DNA of 64,000 nucleotides from Limosilactobacillus reuteri (lineage in GTDB: Bacteria; Bacillota; Bacilli; Lactobacillales; Lactobacillaceae), in the NCBI RefSeq assembly GCF_013694365.1, contig NZ_CP059275.1:744001-808000 (forward strand), read 5' to 3'. The position numbers and the translations under genes were made by a program. Under the pieces are notes generated by a model, which was not told where the DNA came from, did not search any database, and worked only from the letters and a program-made list of their open reading frames with translations. Shown piece by piece: positions 26,303 to 34,693 of the stretch (position 1 is the first letter of the stretch; every line of letters begins with the position of its first letter).

Positions 26303-26581
26303 TTGTATATGGCGAGAGTAGTAGGCAGTGTTGTTGCAACCCAAAAAGATCCATCATTAGTAGGGAAAAAGCTAATGATTGTTCAACAAATTAATTCAGA
26401 TCAGCAACCGGTTAGGTTTGAACAAGTAGCTGCTGATACAGTAAATGCCGGAATTGGCGATAATGTATTGATTGTAAGGGGTGCAGGTGCAAGACGTGCT
26501 GATAAAGAGCGTGATGAGGATCAAACTAGGGATGTTAATGATTGTACTATTGTAGGAATAATTGACCGTTTTGATAAGTAG
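26303..26581 (+). CDS. pduN: microcompartment vertex protein PduN
   Basis: EutN/CcmL-type pentamer that closes the vertices of the shell. The sequence MARVVGSVVATQKDPSLVGK starting at residue 3, then LMIVQQI, AADTVNAGIGDNVLIVRGAGAR and CTIVGIIDRF fits the family. The listed start is TTG at 26303; the ATG at 26309 gives the conventional MARVVG start and is a credible alternative. The first 19 bases are repeated at the end of pduM (27067-27085), so pduM overlaps it natively. Confidence 0.93.
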   Translation: MYMARVVGSVVATQKDPSLVGKKLMIVQQINSDQQPVRFEQVAADTVNAGIGDNVLIVRGAGARRADKERDEDQTRDVNDCTIVGIIDRFDK

Positions 26582-27085
26582 ATGGATAGCCTATTACAAC
26601 AGGTTATGCACCGGTTAGAAGAACGGAAGCATACTAGTACGGAAGTTTCTTTTAATCAGCAGGTTACCCCACCTAGTGACCAGATTTTCTTGCGGAACGG
26701 TAAAGTTATTCTTAGAAATATATCAATTAGCCTAGTGAAGGATTTGTATTCAATGGAAAAGACTAATGCTTGGGTTAACTGGGTATTAGAAGGAATTAGC
26801 TATGATGTTAAATTCTACTTTTTGATTAATGAACAGATGGTTAATTTTATTCCACGAATGATGATTTTAGACTGGCCAATCCTCTTTGTTGTTAATAACG
26901 AATCGCCAGTGATTGCCAGTCATAATCGAATTATTACAAGAGGAGAGATAGCTGCTAAGCCAGATAAATCGATTCTTGTCAGATATCAACAGCAGCTTAT
27001 CACTGATGAAGCAGTTGATATTTGTAACTATAAAAAAATAAAAATTAAGATTAGGACTGAAGAAAATTGTATATGGCGAGAGTAG
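26582..27085 (+). CDS. pduM: microcompartment assembly protein PduM
   Basis: A 167-residue protein of the PduM type, needed for proper shell assembly in Salmonella but of unknown mechanism. It matches by position between pduL and pduN and by LLQQVMHRLEERKH at the N-terminus and VKFYFLINEQMVNFIPRMMI in the middle. The family is poorly conserved, so the call rests partly on context. The N-terminal helix also resembles a shell-targeting helix. Confidence 0.82.
   Translation: MDSLLQQVMHRLEERKHTSTEVSFNQQVTPPSDQIFLRNGKVILRNISISLVKDLYSMEKTNAWVNWVLEGISYDVKFYFLINEQMVNFIPRMMILDWPILFVVNNESPVIASHNRIITRGEIAAKPDKSILVRYQQQLITDEAVDICNYKKIKIKIRTEENCIWRE
27067..27085 (+). repeat. 19-base duplication of a native pduM/pduN overlap
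   Basis: Bases 27067-27085, the end of pduM, are identical to 26303-26321, the start of pduN as listed. In the chromosome pduM and pduN must share these bases. The repeat contains both the TTG and the in-frame ATG six bases later, so it does not settle the pduN start. Confidence 0.9.
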
Positions 27086-27730
27086 ATGGATGAAGAACAT
27101 TTAAGAACGCTTATTCGGGCTATTATTAAGGAAACACTTAATCCTAATCTTGTTCCGATTGGTGTTTCAAATCACCATGTTCACCTAACTGAAGAAGATT
27201 TTCAAAAACTCTTCCCAGGGCAAAAAATTGAAATGCTCAAAAAGTTACGCCAACATGCTGATTTTGCGGCAAAACAAACAGTGGATTTAATCGGACCAAA
27301 GGGAACAATCAAGCATGTTCGATTAATGGGGCCATACCGTTCACATTCACAGGTTGAAATTGCCCGATCTGAAAACTTTACTCTTGGAATTGATGCACCG
27401 ATTAGAATGTCCGGTGACCTTGATGGTACCCCATCGATTAAAGTTCGTTCACCATATGCCGAAATTGAGGTTCAAGGTGTAATTGTTGCTAAGCGGCATA
27501 TTCATATGAGCCTTGAAGATGCTAAGCGGTTTGGTGTTAAACTTGGTGATCCTATGCAGGTTGAGGTTGATGGTGACGGCGGACGTAAGACGATTTTTGA
27601 TGATGTTGTTGCTCGTCCACGTGAGGATTTTGTTCTTGAAATGCATATTGATACAGATGAAGCCAATGCGGCAAATGTTGGACTAGGTAACAATTCTTAC
27701 GGGAAGGTTATCATTAAAAAGAAAGATTAA
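27086..27730 (+). CDS. pduL: phosphate propanoyltransferase PduL
   Basis: Converts propionyl-CoA and phosphate to propionyl phosphate, recycling CoA in the compartment. The N-terminal helix MDEEHLRTLIRAIIKETL is a typical shell-targeting peptide. Two similar barrel halves carry the zinc-binding patterns VSNHHVHLTEEDF and AKRHIHMSLEDAKRFG. The length of 214 residues is normal for PduL. Confidence 0.95.
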   Translation: MDEEHLRTLIRAIIKETLNPNLVPIGVSNHHVHLTEEDFQKLFPGQKIEMLKKLRQHADFAAKQTVDLIGPKGTIKHVRLMGPYRSHSQVEIARSENFTLGIDAPIRMSGDLDGTPSIKVRSPYAEIEVQGVIVAKRHIHMSLEDAKRFGVKLGDPMQVEVDGDGGRKTIFDDVVARPREDFVLEMHIDTDEANAANVGLGNNSYGKVIIKKKD

Positions 27731-28018
27731 ATGAATAACGCATTAGGAATGATTGAAACTAAGGGTTTAGTTGCATCAATTGAAGCAGCTGATCAAATGG
27801 TAAAGGCAGCTAACGTAACATTAACAGGTCAGGAAAAGATCGGTAGTGGATTGGTAACTGTTATGATTCGTGGTGATGTTGGTGCTGTAAAGGCAGCTGT
27901 TGACGCTGGTGTCCAAGCTGCTGAAGGCGTTGGCGAAGTTGTATCATCTTACGTAATTCCACGTCCACATGAAGAAGTTGAAAAGATCTTACCAGGATCA
28001 AATAGTGACGCTGAATAA
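27731..28018 (+). CDS. pduJ: microcompartment shell hexamer protein PduJ
   Basis: Single BMC-domain facet protein of 95 residues. [40 protein letters not shown] and [20 protein letters not shown] are the standard shell sequence. It is nearly identical to the protein at 34415-34693; the native position between pduK and pduL marks this copy as PduJ and the other as PduA. Both probably make most of the shell facets. Confidence 0.94.
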   Translation: MNNALGMIETKGLVASIEAADQMVKAANVTLTGQEKIGSGLVTVMIRGDVGAVKAAVDAGVQAAEGVGEVVSSYVIPRPHEEVEKILPGSNSDAE

Positions 28019-28588
28019 ATGAAGTCTTTAGGCTATGTAGAATGTAATGGATTATCTGGTGCTATTGTTGCTGCTGATCGAATGCTAAAAACTGCGGACG
28101 TTGACCTTAGTAGTATTCAAAATACTAAGGGAAATGGCTGGGTTACATTACAAGTTAGCGGTGAACTATCTGCCGTAACGGTTGCTGTTGAGGCCGTTAA
28201 GGATTATTTGCCGGATGTATATGTAACTTCAACGGTTATTGGTCGTCCTGCTTCGGGATTAGATTCTTTAGGGAAAACTGATTTATTAAACCAAACTCCA
28301 AAGAAAAAGGAAGCTAATAAGCCGGTTGAGCCAACAATAACTATACAACCGGAGTCGGTTAAAGATAGCATTGAGGAAAAAGTAGATGAGCATGCTGATG
28401 AACCTTCTATTGAAGATCGTGAGTTAGCAAACGATTCTAAAACAGTAGACGGTCCTGATGATAAAGACCAGGATGTAAGTTCTAATGAAAAGGTCACATG
28501 CAACATGTGCGGTGATCCAAAGTGTCCACGGAAACTAGGCGAACCACACAAAAAGTGCATTCATTACAACGAATTAAAGAAAAAATAG
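28019..28588 (+). CDS. pduK: shell protein PduK with cysteine-rich tail
   Basis: Residues about 1-85 are a BMC domain (SLGYVECNGLSGAIVAADRM, VAVEAVKDYLPDVYVTSTVI). A long acidic, low-complexity linker follows (about 90-160), then a C-terminal cysteine cluster CNMCGDPKCPRK and HKKCIHY. PduK proteins have such an extension, which may bind a metal or an iron-sulfur cluster. In the native order the gene lies between pduH and pduJ. Confidence 0.93.
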   Translation: MKSLGYVECNGLSGAIVAADRMLKTADVDLSSIQNTKGNGWVTLQVSGELSAVTVAVEAVKDYLPDVYVTSTVIGRPASGLDSLGKTDLLNQTPKKKEANKPVEPTITIQPESVKDSIEEKVDEHADEPSIEDRELANDSKTVDGPDDKDQDVSSNEKVTCNMCGDPKCPRKLGEPHKKCIHYNELKKK

Positions 28589-28945
28589 ATGAACAATGAT
28601 TCAGAGCGTCCCTCAATTATCGTAGGTGTTGAGAATGGAACAGCTATTCCTCAAAATGCAGCACCGCTTTTTAACGGAATTGAAGAAGAACAAATACCGG
28701 TGGCGGTTAGAGAAATCGACATTGATAATGTTGTAAGTCGGGCATACCAGTCGGCCCTCGCCTCACGATTATCAGTAGGGATTGCTTTTGATGGTGATCG
28801 ATTTATCGTTCACTATAAAAACTTAAAAGAAAACAAACCACTATTTGATAAAACAATTAGTGATGGTAAGCAACTACGAGTTCTAGGAGCAAATGCAGCG
28901 CGACTAGTAAAGGGAATCCCCTTTAAGGAAATGGTAAACAGGTGA
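28589..28945 (+). CDS. pduH: diol dehydratase reactivase small subunit PduH
   Basis: Small subunit of the chaperone that removes damaged cobalamin from the dehydratase. The 118-residue sequence contains PSIIVGVENGTAIPQ at the start and a LRVLGANAARLVKGIPF segment near the end, typical of PduH/DdrB. Its first eleven bases equal the last eleven of pduG (30783-30793), showing native overlap with pduG directly upstream. Confidence 0.92.
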   Translation: MNNDSERPSIIVGVENGTAIPQNAAPLFNGIEEEQIPVAVREIDIDNVVSRAYQSALASRLSVGIAFDGDRFIVHYKNLKENKPLFDKTISDGKQLRVLGANAARLVKGIPFKEMVNR

Positions 28946-30793
28946 ATGGCAACTGAAAAAGTAATAGGTGTTGATATTGGTAATTCTTCCACTGAAGTAG
29001 CGTTAGCTGATGTTGCTGATAATGGAACAATTAACTTTATTGGCTCTGGAATAGCCCCTACTACTGGTATCAAGGGTACAAAACAAAATCTGGTTGGAAT
29101 TAGAGATTCCATCAATCAAGTCCTTAATAAGGCTAATTTAACGATTAATGATATTGATTTAATTCGGATTAATGAGGCAACGCCAGTTATCGGTGACGTA
29201 GCGATGGAAACAATTACCGAAACAGTCGTAACCGAATCGACCATGATCGGACATAATCCTGATACTCCCGGTGGTATTGGAACTGGTGCAGGAATAACAG
29301 TTAGACTATTGGATCTTGTCAAAAAGACGGATAAAAGTCAAAACTATATTGTTGTTGTTCCTAAGGATATTGATTTTGAAGATGTTGCTAAACTGATTAA
29401 CGCCTATGTTGCTTCGGGCTATAAGATTACAGCTGCGATCCTAAAAAATGATGATGGTGTGTTAGTTGATAATCGATTGAATAAATCAATTCCGATTGTT
29501 GATGAAGTTGCCATGATTGATAAAGTCCCATTAAATATGCTGGCGGCAGTTGAAGTTGCTGGTCCGGGACAAGTTATCTCGCAACTTTCAAATCCATATG
29601 GAATTGCTACCTTGTTTGGATTGAATCCAGAAGAAACCAAGAATATTGTTCCTGTCTCACGTGCACTTATTGGTAACCGTTCTGCCGTTGTCATTAAGAC
29701 ACCAGCAGGGGATGTTAAGGCACGGGTAATTCCAGCCGGAAACATTATCATTAACGGCGATACCGGAAAAGAAGAAGTTGGTGTTTCAGAAGGTGCTGAC
29801 GCCATTATGAAGAAAATTTCCAGTTTCCGTCACATTAATGATATTACTGGAGAATCAGGGACTAACGTTGGTGGAATGCTTGAAAATGTTCGCCAAACAA
29901 TGGCTGATTTAACCGGAAAGAAGAACAGTGAAATTGCTATTCAAGATCTATTAGCGGTAGATACACAGGTGCCTGTCGAAGTTCGCGGGGGCTTGGCTGG
30001 TGAATTTTCAAATGAATCAGCAGTTGGTATTGCTGCGATGGTTAAGTCTGATCATCTTCAAATGGAAGTAATTGCTAAATTAATTGAAGATGAATTCCAT
30101 ACGAAGGTTGAGATTGGTGGTGCCGAAGTTGAATCTGCAATTCGCGGTGCATTAACGACACCGGGAACAGATAAACCAATTGCAATTCTTGATTTAGGTG
30201 CCGGCTCAACAGATGCTTCAATTATCAATAAAGAAAATCAAACTGTAGCAATTCACTTAGCTGGTGCTGGTGACATGGTTACGATGATTATTAACTCTGA
30301 ATTGGGATTAAATGACATTCACTTGGCAGAGGATATTAAGCGCTATCCATTAGCTAAAGTCGAAAATCTATTCCAAATTCGTCATGAAGATGGATCGGTA
30401 CAATTCTTTGAAGATCCGCTTCCGTCATCATTGTTTGCTCGTGTTGTTGTAATCAAACCAGATGGGTATGAACCGGTTACGGGTAATCCAAGCATTGAGA
30501 AGATCAAGCTGGTTCGTCAAAGTGCTAAGAAGCGGGTATTTGTAACCAATGCATTACGAGCTCTTAAGTACGTCAGCCCGACAGGAAACATTCGTGATAT
30601 TCCGTTTGTTGTAATTGTCGGTGGATCTGCTCTTGACTTTGAAATACCACAACTAGTAACAGATGAGTTAGCACACTTTAACTTAGTTGCCGGACGTGGG
30701 AATGTTCGTGGAGTAGAAGGCCCACGAAACGCGGTTGCAACAGGATTAATTCTCCGTTATGGCGAAGAAAGAAGGAAGCAATATGAACAATGA
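28946..30793 (+). CDS. pduG: diol dehydratase reactivase large subunit PduG
   Basis: ATPase subunit of the diol/glycerol dehydratase reactivating factor. The actin-like ATPase motifs are VIGVDIGNSSTEVALADV at residues 5-22 and IAILDLGAGSTDASIIN in the second half. Regions typical of DdrA/PduG include INEATPVIGDVAMETITET and ITVRLLDLVKK. The length of 615 residues is normal. It works with PduH on the PduCDE enzyme encoded beside it. Confidence 0.96.
   Translation: MATEKVIGVDIGNSSTEVALADVADNGTINFIGSGIAPTTGIKGTKQNLVGIRDSINQVLNKANLTINDIDLIRINEATPVIGDVAMETITETVVTESTMIGHNPDTPGGIGTGAGITVRLLDLVKKTDKSQNYIVVVPKDIDFEDVAKLINAYVASGYKITAAILKNDDGVLVDNRLNKSIPIVDEVAMIDKVPLNMLAAVEVAGPGQVISQLSNPYGIATLFGLNPEETKNIVPVSRALIGNRSAVVIKTPAGDVKARVIPAGNIIINGDTGKEEVGVSEGADAIMKKISSFRHINDITGESGTNVGGMLENVRQTMADLTGKKNSEIAIQDLLAVDTQVPVEVRGGLAGEFSNESAVGIAAMVKSDHLQMEVIAKLIEDEFHTKVEIGGAEVESAIRGALTTPGTDKPIAILDLGAGSTDASIINKENQTVAIHLAGAGDMVTMIINSELGLNDIHLAEDIKRYPLAKVENLFQIRHEDGSVQFFEDPLPSSLFARVVVIKPDGYEPVTGNPSIEKIKLVRQSAKKRVFVTNALRALKYVSPTGNIRDIPFVVIVGGSALDFEIPQLVTDELAHFNLVAGRGNVRGVEGPRNAVATGLILRYGEERRKQYEQ
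30783..30793 (+). other. duplicated gene overlap: end of pduG equals start of pduH
   Basis: ATGAACAATGA closes pduG here and opens pduH at 28589-28599. GAAGGA at 30771-30776 is a fitting ribosome binding site for it in this copy only. Confidence 0.83.
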
Positions 30794-31309
30794 ATGAGTG
30801 AAGTTGATGATTTAGTAGCAAAGATCATGGCACAGATGGGAAATAGCTCATCTTCCGATAGTTCAACAAGTGCTACTTCAACAAATAACGGTAAGGAAAT
30901 GACAGCAGATGACTATCCTCTTTACCAAAAGCACCGTGATTTAGTAAAGACACCATCAGGAAAGAAACTTGATGATATTACTTTACAAAAGGTTGTAAAT
31001 GATCAAGTTAATCCAAAAGAATTACGGATTACTCCAGAAGCTCTAAAACTTCAAGGTGAGATCGCAGCAAACGCTGGTCGGCCAGCAATTCAAAAGAACT
31101 TACAACGGGCAGCTGAATTAACACGTGTTCCAGACGAACGTGTTTTGCAAATGTATGATGCATTACGGCCATTCCGTTCAACGAAGCAAGAATTACTAGA
31201 TATTGCTAATGAACTCCGTGATAAATATCATGCAGAAGTATGTGCAGCTTGGTTTGAAGAAGCTGCAGATTACTATGAAAGTCGAAAGAAGCTCAAGGGT
31301 GATAACTAG
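30794..31309 (+). CDS. pduE: propanediol/glycerol dehydratase small subunit PduE
   Basis: Small (gamma) subunit of the adenosylcobalamin-dependent dehydratase. MSEVDDLVAKIMAQMGNS is an N-terminal helix of the kind seen on shell cargo; a serine-rich linker follows. The core holds DYPLYQKHRDLVKTPSGKKL, RITPEALKLQGEIAANAGR and AELTRVPDERVLQMYDALRP. The length of 171 residues is normal. Confidence 0.95.
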   Translation: MSEVDDLVAKIMAQMGNSSSSDSSTSATSTNNGKEMTADDYPLYQKHRDLVKTPSGKKLDDITLQKVVNDQVNPKELRITPEALKLQGEIAANAGRPAIQKNLQRAAELTRVPDERVLQMYDALRPFRSTKQELLDIANELRDKYHAEVCAAWFEEAADYYESRKKLKGDN

Positions 31310-32020
31310 ATGGCTGATATCGATGAAAATTTACTTCGTAAGATCGTTAAAGAAGTTTTAAACGAGACTAATCAAATTGATACTAAGATCAATTTTGACA
31401 AGGAAAATAATAGTACCGCAACTGCTACTGAAGAAGTTCAACAACCAAACAGCAAGGCAGTTCCTGAAAAGAAACTTGATTGGTTCCAACCAATTGGCGA
31501 AGCAAAACCAGGGTACTCAAAGGATGAAGTTGTAATCGCAGTTGGTCCTGCCTTTGCAACAGTTCTAGATAAAACAGAAACTGGGATTCCTCATAAAGAG
31601 GTACTTCGTCAAGTAATTGCCGGAATTGAAGAAGAGGGACTTAAAGCACGAGTAGTTAAAGTCTATCGTTCATCAGACGTTGCTTTCTGTGCTGTTCAGG
31701 GTGACCACTTATCTGGTTCAGGAATTGCAATTGGAATCCAATCTAAGGGAACAACTGTTATTCACCAAAAAGACCAGGATCCATTAGGAAACCTAGAATT
31801 ATTCCCACAAGCTCCGGTTCTTACACCAGAAACTTTCCGGGCAATTGGTAAGAATGCAGCAATGTACGCTAAAGGTGAATCTCCAGAACCAGTTCCAGCT
31901 AAGAACGATCAACTTGCTCGTATTCACTACCAAGCTATTTCAGCAATTATGCATATTCGTGAAACTCACCAAGTTGTTGTTGGAAAGCCTGAAGAAGAAA
32001 TCAAAGTTACGTTCGATTAA
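31310..32020 (+). CDS. pduD: propanediol/glycerol dehydratase medium subunit PduD
   Basis: Medium (beta) subunit of the dehydratase, 236 residues. The start [19 protein letters not shown] is an amphipathic shell-targeting helix; PduD is known to bring the whole dehydratase into the compartment in other bacteria. The core has [20 protein letters not shown] and [20 protein letters not shown], part of the cobalamin-binding face with PduC. Confidence 0.96.
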   Translation: MADIDENLLRKIVKEVLNETNQIDTKINFDKENNSTATATEEVQQPNSKAVPEKKLDWFQPIGEAKPGYSKDEVVIAVGPAFATVLDKTETGIPHKEVLRQVIAGIEEEGLKARVVKVYRSSDVAFCAVQGDHLSGSGIAIGIQSKGTTVIHQKDQDPLGNLELFPQAPVLTPETFRAIGKNAAMYAKGESPEPVPAKNDQLARIHYQAISAIMHIRETHQVVVGKPEEEIKVTFD

Positions 32021-33697
32021 ATGAAGCGTCAAAAACGTTTTGAAGAACTAGAAAAGCGGCCAATTCATCAAGATACATTTGTTAAGGAATGGCCTGAAGA
32101 AGGTTTCGTTGCAATGATGGGTCCAAATGACCCGAAGCCAAGTGTAAAGGTTGAAAACGGTAAAATTGTCGAAATGGATGGCAAGAAGCTGGAAGACTTT
32201 GACTTAATTGACCTCTACATTGCTAAGTATGGAATTAATATTGATAACGTTGAAAAAGTTATGAATATGGATTCAACTAAAATTGCACGGATGTTGGTTG
32301 ATCCAAATGTCTCACGTGAATCCATCATTGAAATTACTTCTGCACTAACTCCAGCGAAAGCCGAAGAAATCATTAGTAAGCTTGACTTTGGTGAAATGAT
32401 TATGGCTATCAAGAAGATGCGTCCGCGTCGGAAGCCGGATAACCAATGTCACGTTACCAACACGGTTGATAACCCAGTTCAAATTGCTGCTGATGCTGCT
32501 GATGCTGCGCTTCGTGGTTTTCCAGAACAAGAAACTACTACTGCCGTTGCCCGTTATGCACCATTTAATGCTATTTCAATCTTAATTGGTGCTCAAACAG
32601 GTCGTCCTGGTGTATTAACACAATGTTCTGTTGAAGAAGCAACCGAATTGCAATTAGGAATGCGTGGCTTTACCGCTTATGCTGAAACTATTTCAGTTTA
32701 TGGTACTGACCGGGTATTTACTGATGGTGATGATACACCATGGTCTAAAGGATTCCTTGCATCATGTTATGCATCGCGTGGTTTGAAGATGCGGTTTACT
32801 TCAGGTGCTGGTTCAGAAGTTTTGATGGGTTACCCAGAAGGTAAGTCAATGTTATATCTTGAAGCACGTTGTATTTTACTTACCAAGGCTTCAGGTGTTC
32901 AAGGACTTCAAAACGGTGCCGTAAGTTGTATTGAAATTCCAGGTGCTGTTCCTAACGGTATCCGTGAAGTTCTTGGTGAAAACCTATTATGTATGATGTG
33001 TGATATTGAATGTGCTTCTGGTTGTGACCAAGCATACTCACACTCAGATATGCGGCGTACTGAACGGTTTATTGGTCAATTTATTGCCGGTACTGATTAC
33101 ATTAATTCTGGTTACTCATCAACTCCTAACTACGATAACACCTTTGCTGGTTCAAACACCGATGCAATGGACTACGATGACATGTATGTTATGGAACGTG
33201 ACTTAGGTCAATACTATGGTATTCACCCAGTTCAAGAAGAAACAATTATTAAGGCTCGTAACAAGGCTGCTAAGGCATTACAAGCTGTATTTGAAGATCT
33301 TGGACTACCTAAGATTACTGATGAAGAAGTTGAAGCTGCTACATATGCTAACACTCATGATGACATGCCAAAACGTGACATGGTTGCAGATATGAAAGCT
33401 GCTCAAGATATGATGGATCGTGGCATTACTGCTGTTGATATTATTAAGGCTCTTTATAACCATGGATTTAAGGATGTTGCTGAAGCTGTATTGAACCTTC
33501 AAAAGCAAAAGGTTGTCGGTGATTACCTTCAAACTTCATCAATCTTTGACAAGGATTGGAATATCACTTCTGCCGTAAATGACGGGAATGACTACCAAGG
33601 TCCAGGTACTGGATACCGTCTATATGAAGACAAGGAAGAATGGGATCGAATCAAAGATCTTCCATTCGCACTTGATCCAGAACACTTGGAACTATAG
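32021..33697 (+). CDS. pduC: propanediol/glycerol dehydratase large subunit PduC
   Basis: Catalytic TIM-barrel subunit of the adenosylcobalamin-dependent dehydratase, 558 residues. It converts 1,2-propanediol to propionaldehyde and glycerol to 3-hydroxypropionaldehyde (reuterin). Conserved stretches include RQKRFEELEKRPIHQDTFV, PRRKPDNQCHVTNTVDNPVQ, NAISILIGAQTGRPGVLTQC, MRFTSGAGSEVLMGYPEGKS and ECASGCDQAYSHSDMRRTER. The gene is complete. Which substrate is preferred is not decidable by eye. Confidence 0.97.
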   Translation: MKRQKRFEELEKRPIHQDTFVKEWPEEGFVAMMGPNDPKPSVKVENGKIVEMDGKKLEDFDLIDLYIAKYGINIDNVEKVMNMDSTKIARMLVDPNVSRESIIEITSALTPAKAEEIISKLDFGEMIMAIKKMRPRRKPDNQCHVTNTVDNPVQIAADAADAALRGFPEQETTTAVARYAPFNAISILIGAQTGRPGVLTQCSVEEATELQLGMRGFTAYAETISVYGTDRVFTDGDDTPWSKGFLASCYASRGLKMRFTSGAGSEVLMGYPEGKSMLYLEARCILLTKASGVQGLQNGAVSCIEIPGAVPNGIREVLGENLLCMMCDIECASGCDQAYSHSDMRRTERFIGQFIAGTDYINSGYSSTPNYDNTFAGSNTDAMDYDDMYVMERDLGQYYGIHPVQEETIIKARNKAAKALQAVFEDLGLPKITDEEVEAATYANTHDDMPKRDMVADMKAAQDMMDRGITAVDIIKALYNHGFKDVAEAVLNLQKQKVVGDYLQTSSIFDKDWNITSAVNDGNDYQGPGTGYRLYEDKEEWDRIKDLPFALDPEHLEL

Positions 33698-34414
33698 ATG
33701 AATGACTTTCTAAATTCTACTAGCACAGTTCCCGAATTTGTCGGTGCTAGTGAAATTGGTGACACTATCGGAATGGTGATTCCACGTGTTGACCAACAAT
33801 TACTAGATAAATTGCATGTTACAAAACAATATAAGACACTAGGAATTTTGAGCGATCGTACTGGTGCTGGTCCGCAAATCATGGCAATGGATGAAGGTAT
33901 CAAGGCTACTAATATGGAATGTATTGATGTTGAATGGCCACGTGATACCAAAGGCGGCGGTGGTCACGGATGTTTAATCATCATTGGTGGTGACGATCCA
34001 GCTGATGCACGTCAAGCAATTCGTGTTGCTCTTGATAATCTTCATCGAACATTTGGTGATGTTTATAATGCCAAAGCCGGGCACCTTGAACTACAATTCA
34101 CGGCACGGGCAGCTGGTGCAGCTCACCTCGGATTAGGCGCAGTTGAAGGGAAAGCCTTTGGATTAATTTGTGGTTGTCCTTCAGGTATTGGTGTTGTTAT
34201 GGGAGATAAAGCACTAAAGACTGCTGGTGTTGAACCATTAAACTTTACTTCTCCTAGTCACGGAACAAGCTTTTCTAATGAGGGATGCTTGACCATTACA
34301 GGTGATTCAGGTGCCGTTCGTCAAGCTGTTATGGCTGGACGAGAAGTTGGATTAAAGTTGTTGTCACAGTTTGGTGAAGAACCAGTTAATGATTTCCCAT
34401 CATACATTAAGTAG
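33698..34414 (+). CDS. pduB: microcompartment shell protein PduB
   Basis: Trimeric shell protein with two tandem BMC domains, 238 residues. EFVGASEIGDTIGMVIPRVD, TLGILSDRTGAGPQIMAMDE, GGGGHGCLIIIGGDDPADAR and LICGCPSGIGVVMGDKAL show both repeats. The length matches the shorter PduB of lactobacilli (somewhat shorter than the Salmonella form). It sits between pduA and pduC as in most pdu operons. Confidence 0.95.
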   Translation: MNDFLNSTSTVPEFVGASEIGDTIGMVIPRVDQQLLDKLHVTKQYKTLGILSDRTGAGPQIMAMDEGIKATNMECIDVEWPRDTKGGGGHGCLIIIGGDDPADARQAIRVALDNLHRTFGDVYNAKAGHLELQFTARAAGAAHLGLGAVEGKAFGLICGCPSGIGVVMGDKALKTAGVEPLNFTSPSHGTSFSNEGCLTITGDSGAVRQAVMAGREVGLKLLSQFGEEPVNDFPSYIK

Positions 34415-34693
34415 ATGGGACAAGAAGCACTTGGTTTAATTGAAACTAAAGGACTTGTAGCATCAATTGAAGCTGCCGATGCAATGGTTAAGGCAGCTAA
34501 TGTTAAATTGATCGGTCAAGAAAAAATTGGTCACGGATTAGTAACTGTTATGGTTCGTGGTGATGTTGGTGCTGTTAAAGCATCAGTTGACGCTGGTGTT
34601 CAGGCTGCTGAAAATATTGGGGAAGTTGTTTCTAACTACGTAATTCCACGTCCTCAATCTGAAGTTGAAAAGCTCTTACCAAATAAAGAATAA
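34415..34693 (+). CDS. pduA: microcompartment shell hexamer protein PduA
   Basis: Single BMC-domain facet protein of 92 residues, first gene of the native pdu operon. [20 protein letters not shown] and [20 protein letters not shown] are nearly the same as in PduJ (27731-28018). It forms the hexameric tiles with pores for substrate entry. The promoter and any regulator site that would precede it natively are absent from this sequence. Confidence 0.95.
   Translation: MGQEALGLIETKGLVASIEAADAMVKAANVKLIGQEKIGHGLVTVMVRGDVGAVKASVDAGVQAAENIGEVVSNYVIPRPQSEVEKLLPNKE

Noticed and set aside
27731..34693. pduJ (27731-28018) and pduA (34415-34693) as a repeat-mediated duplication or assembly error
   Set aside because: Near-identical PduA and PduJ are normal in pdu operons; the two differ at many synonymous and some coding positions and have distinct ends.
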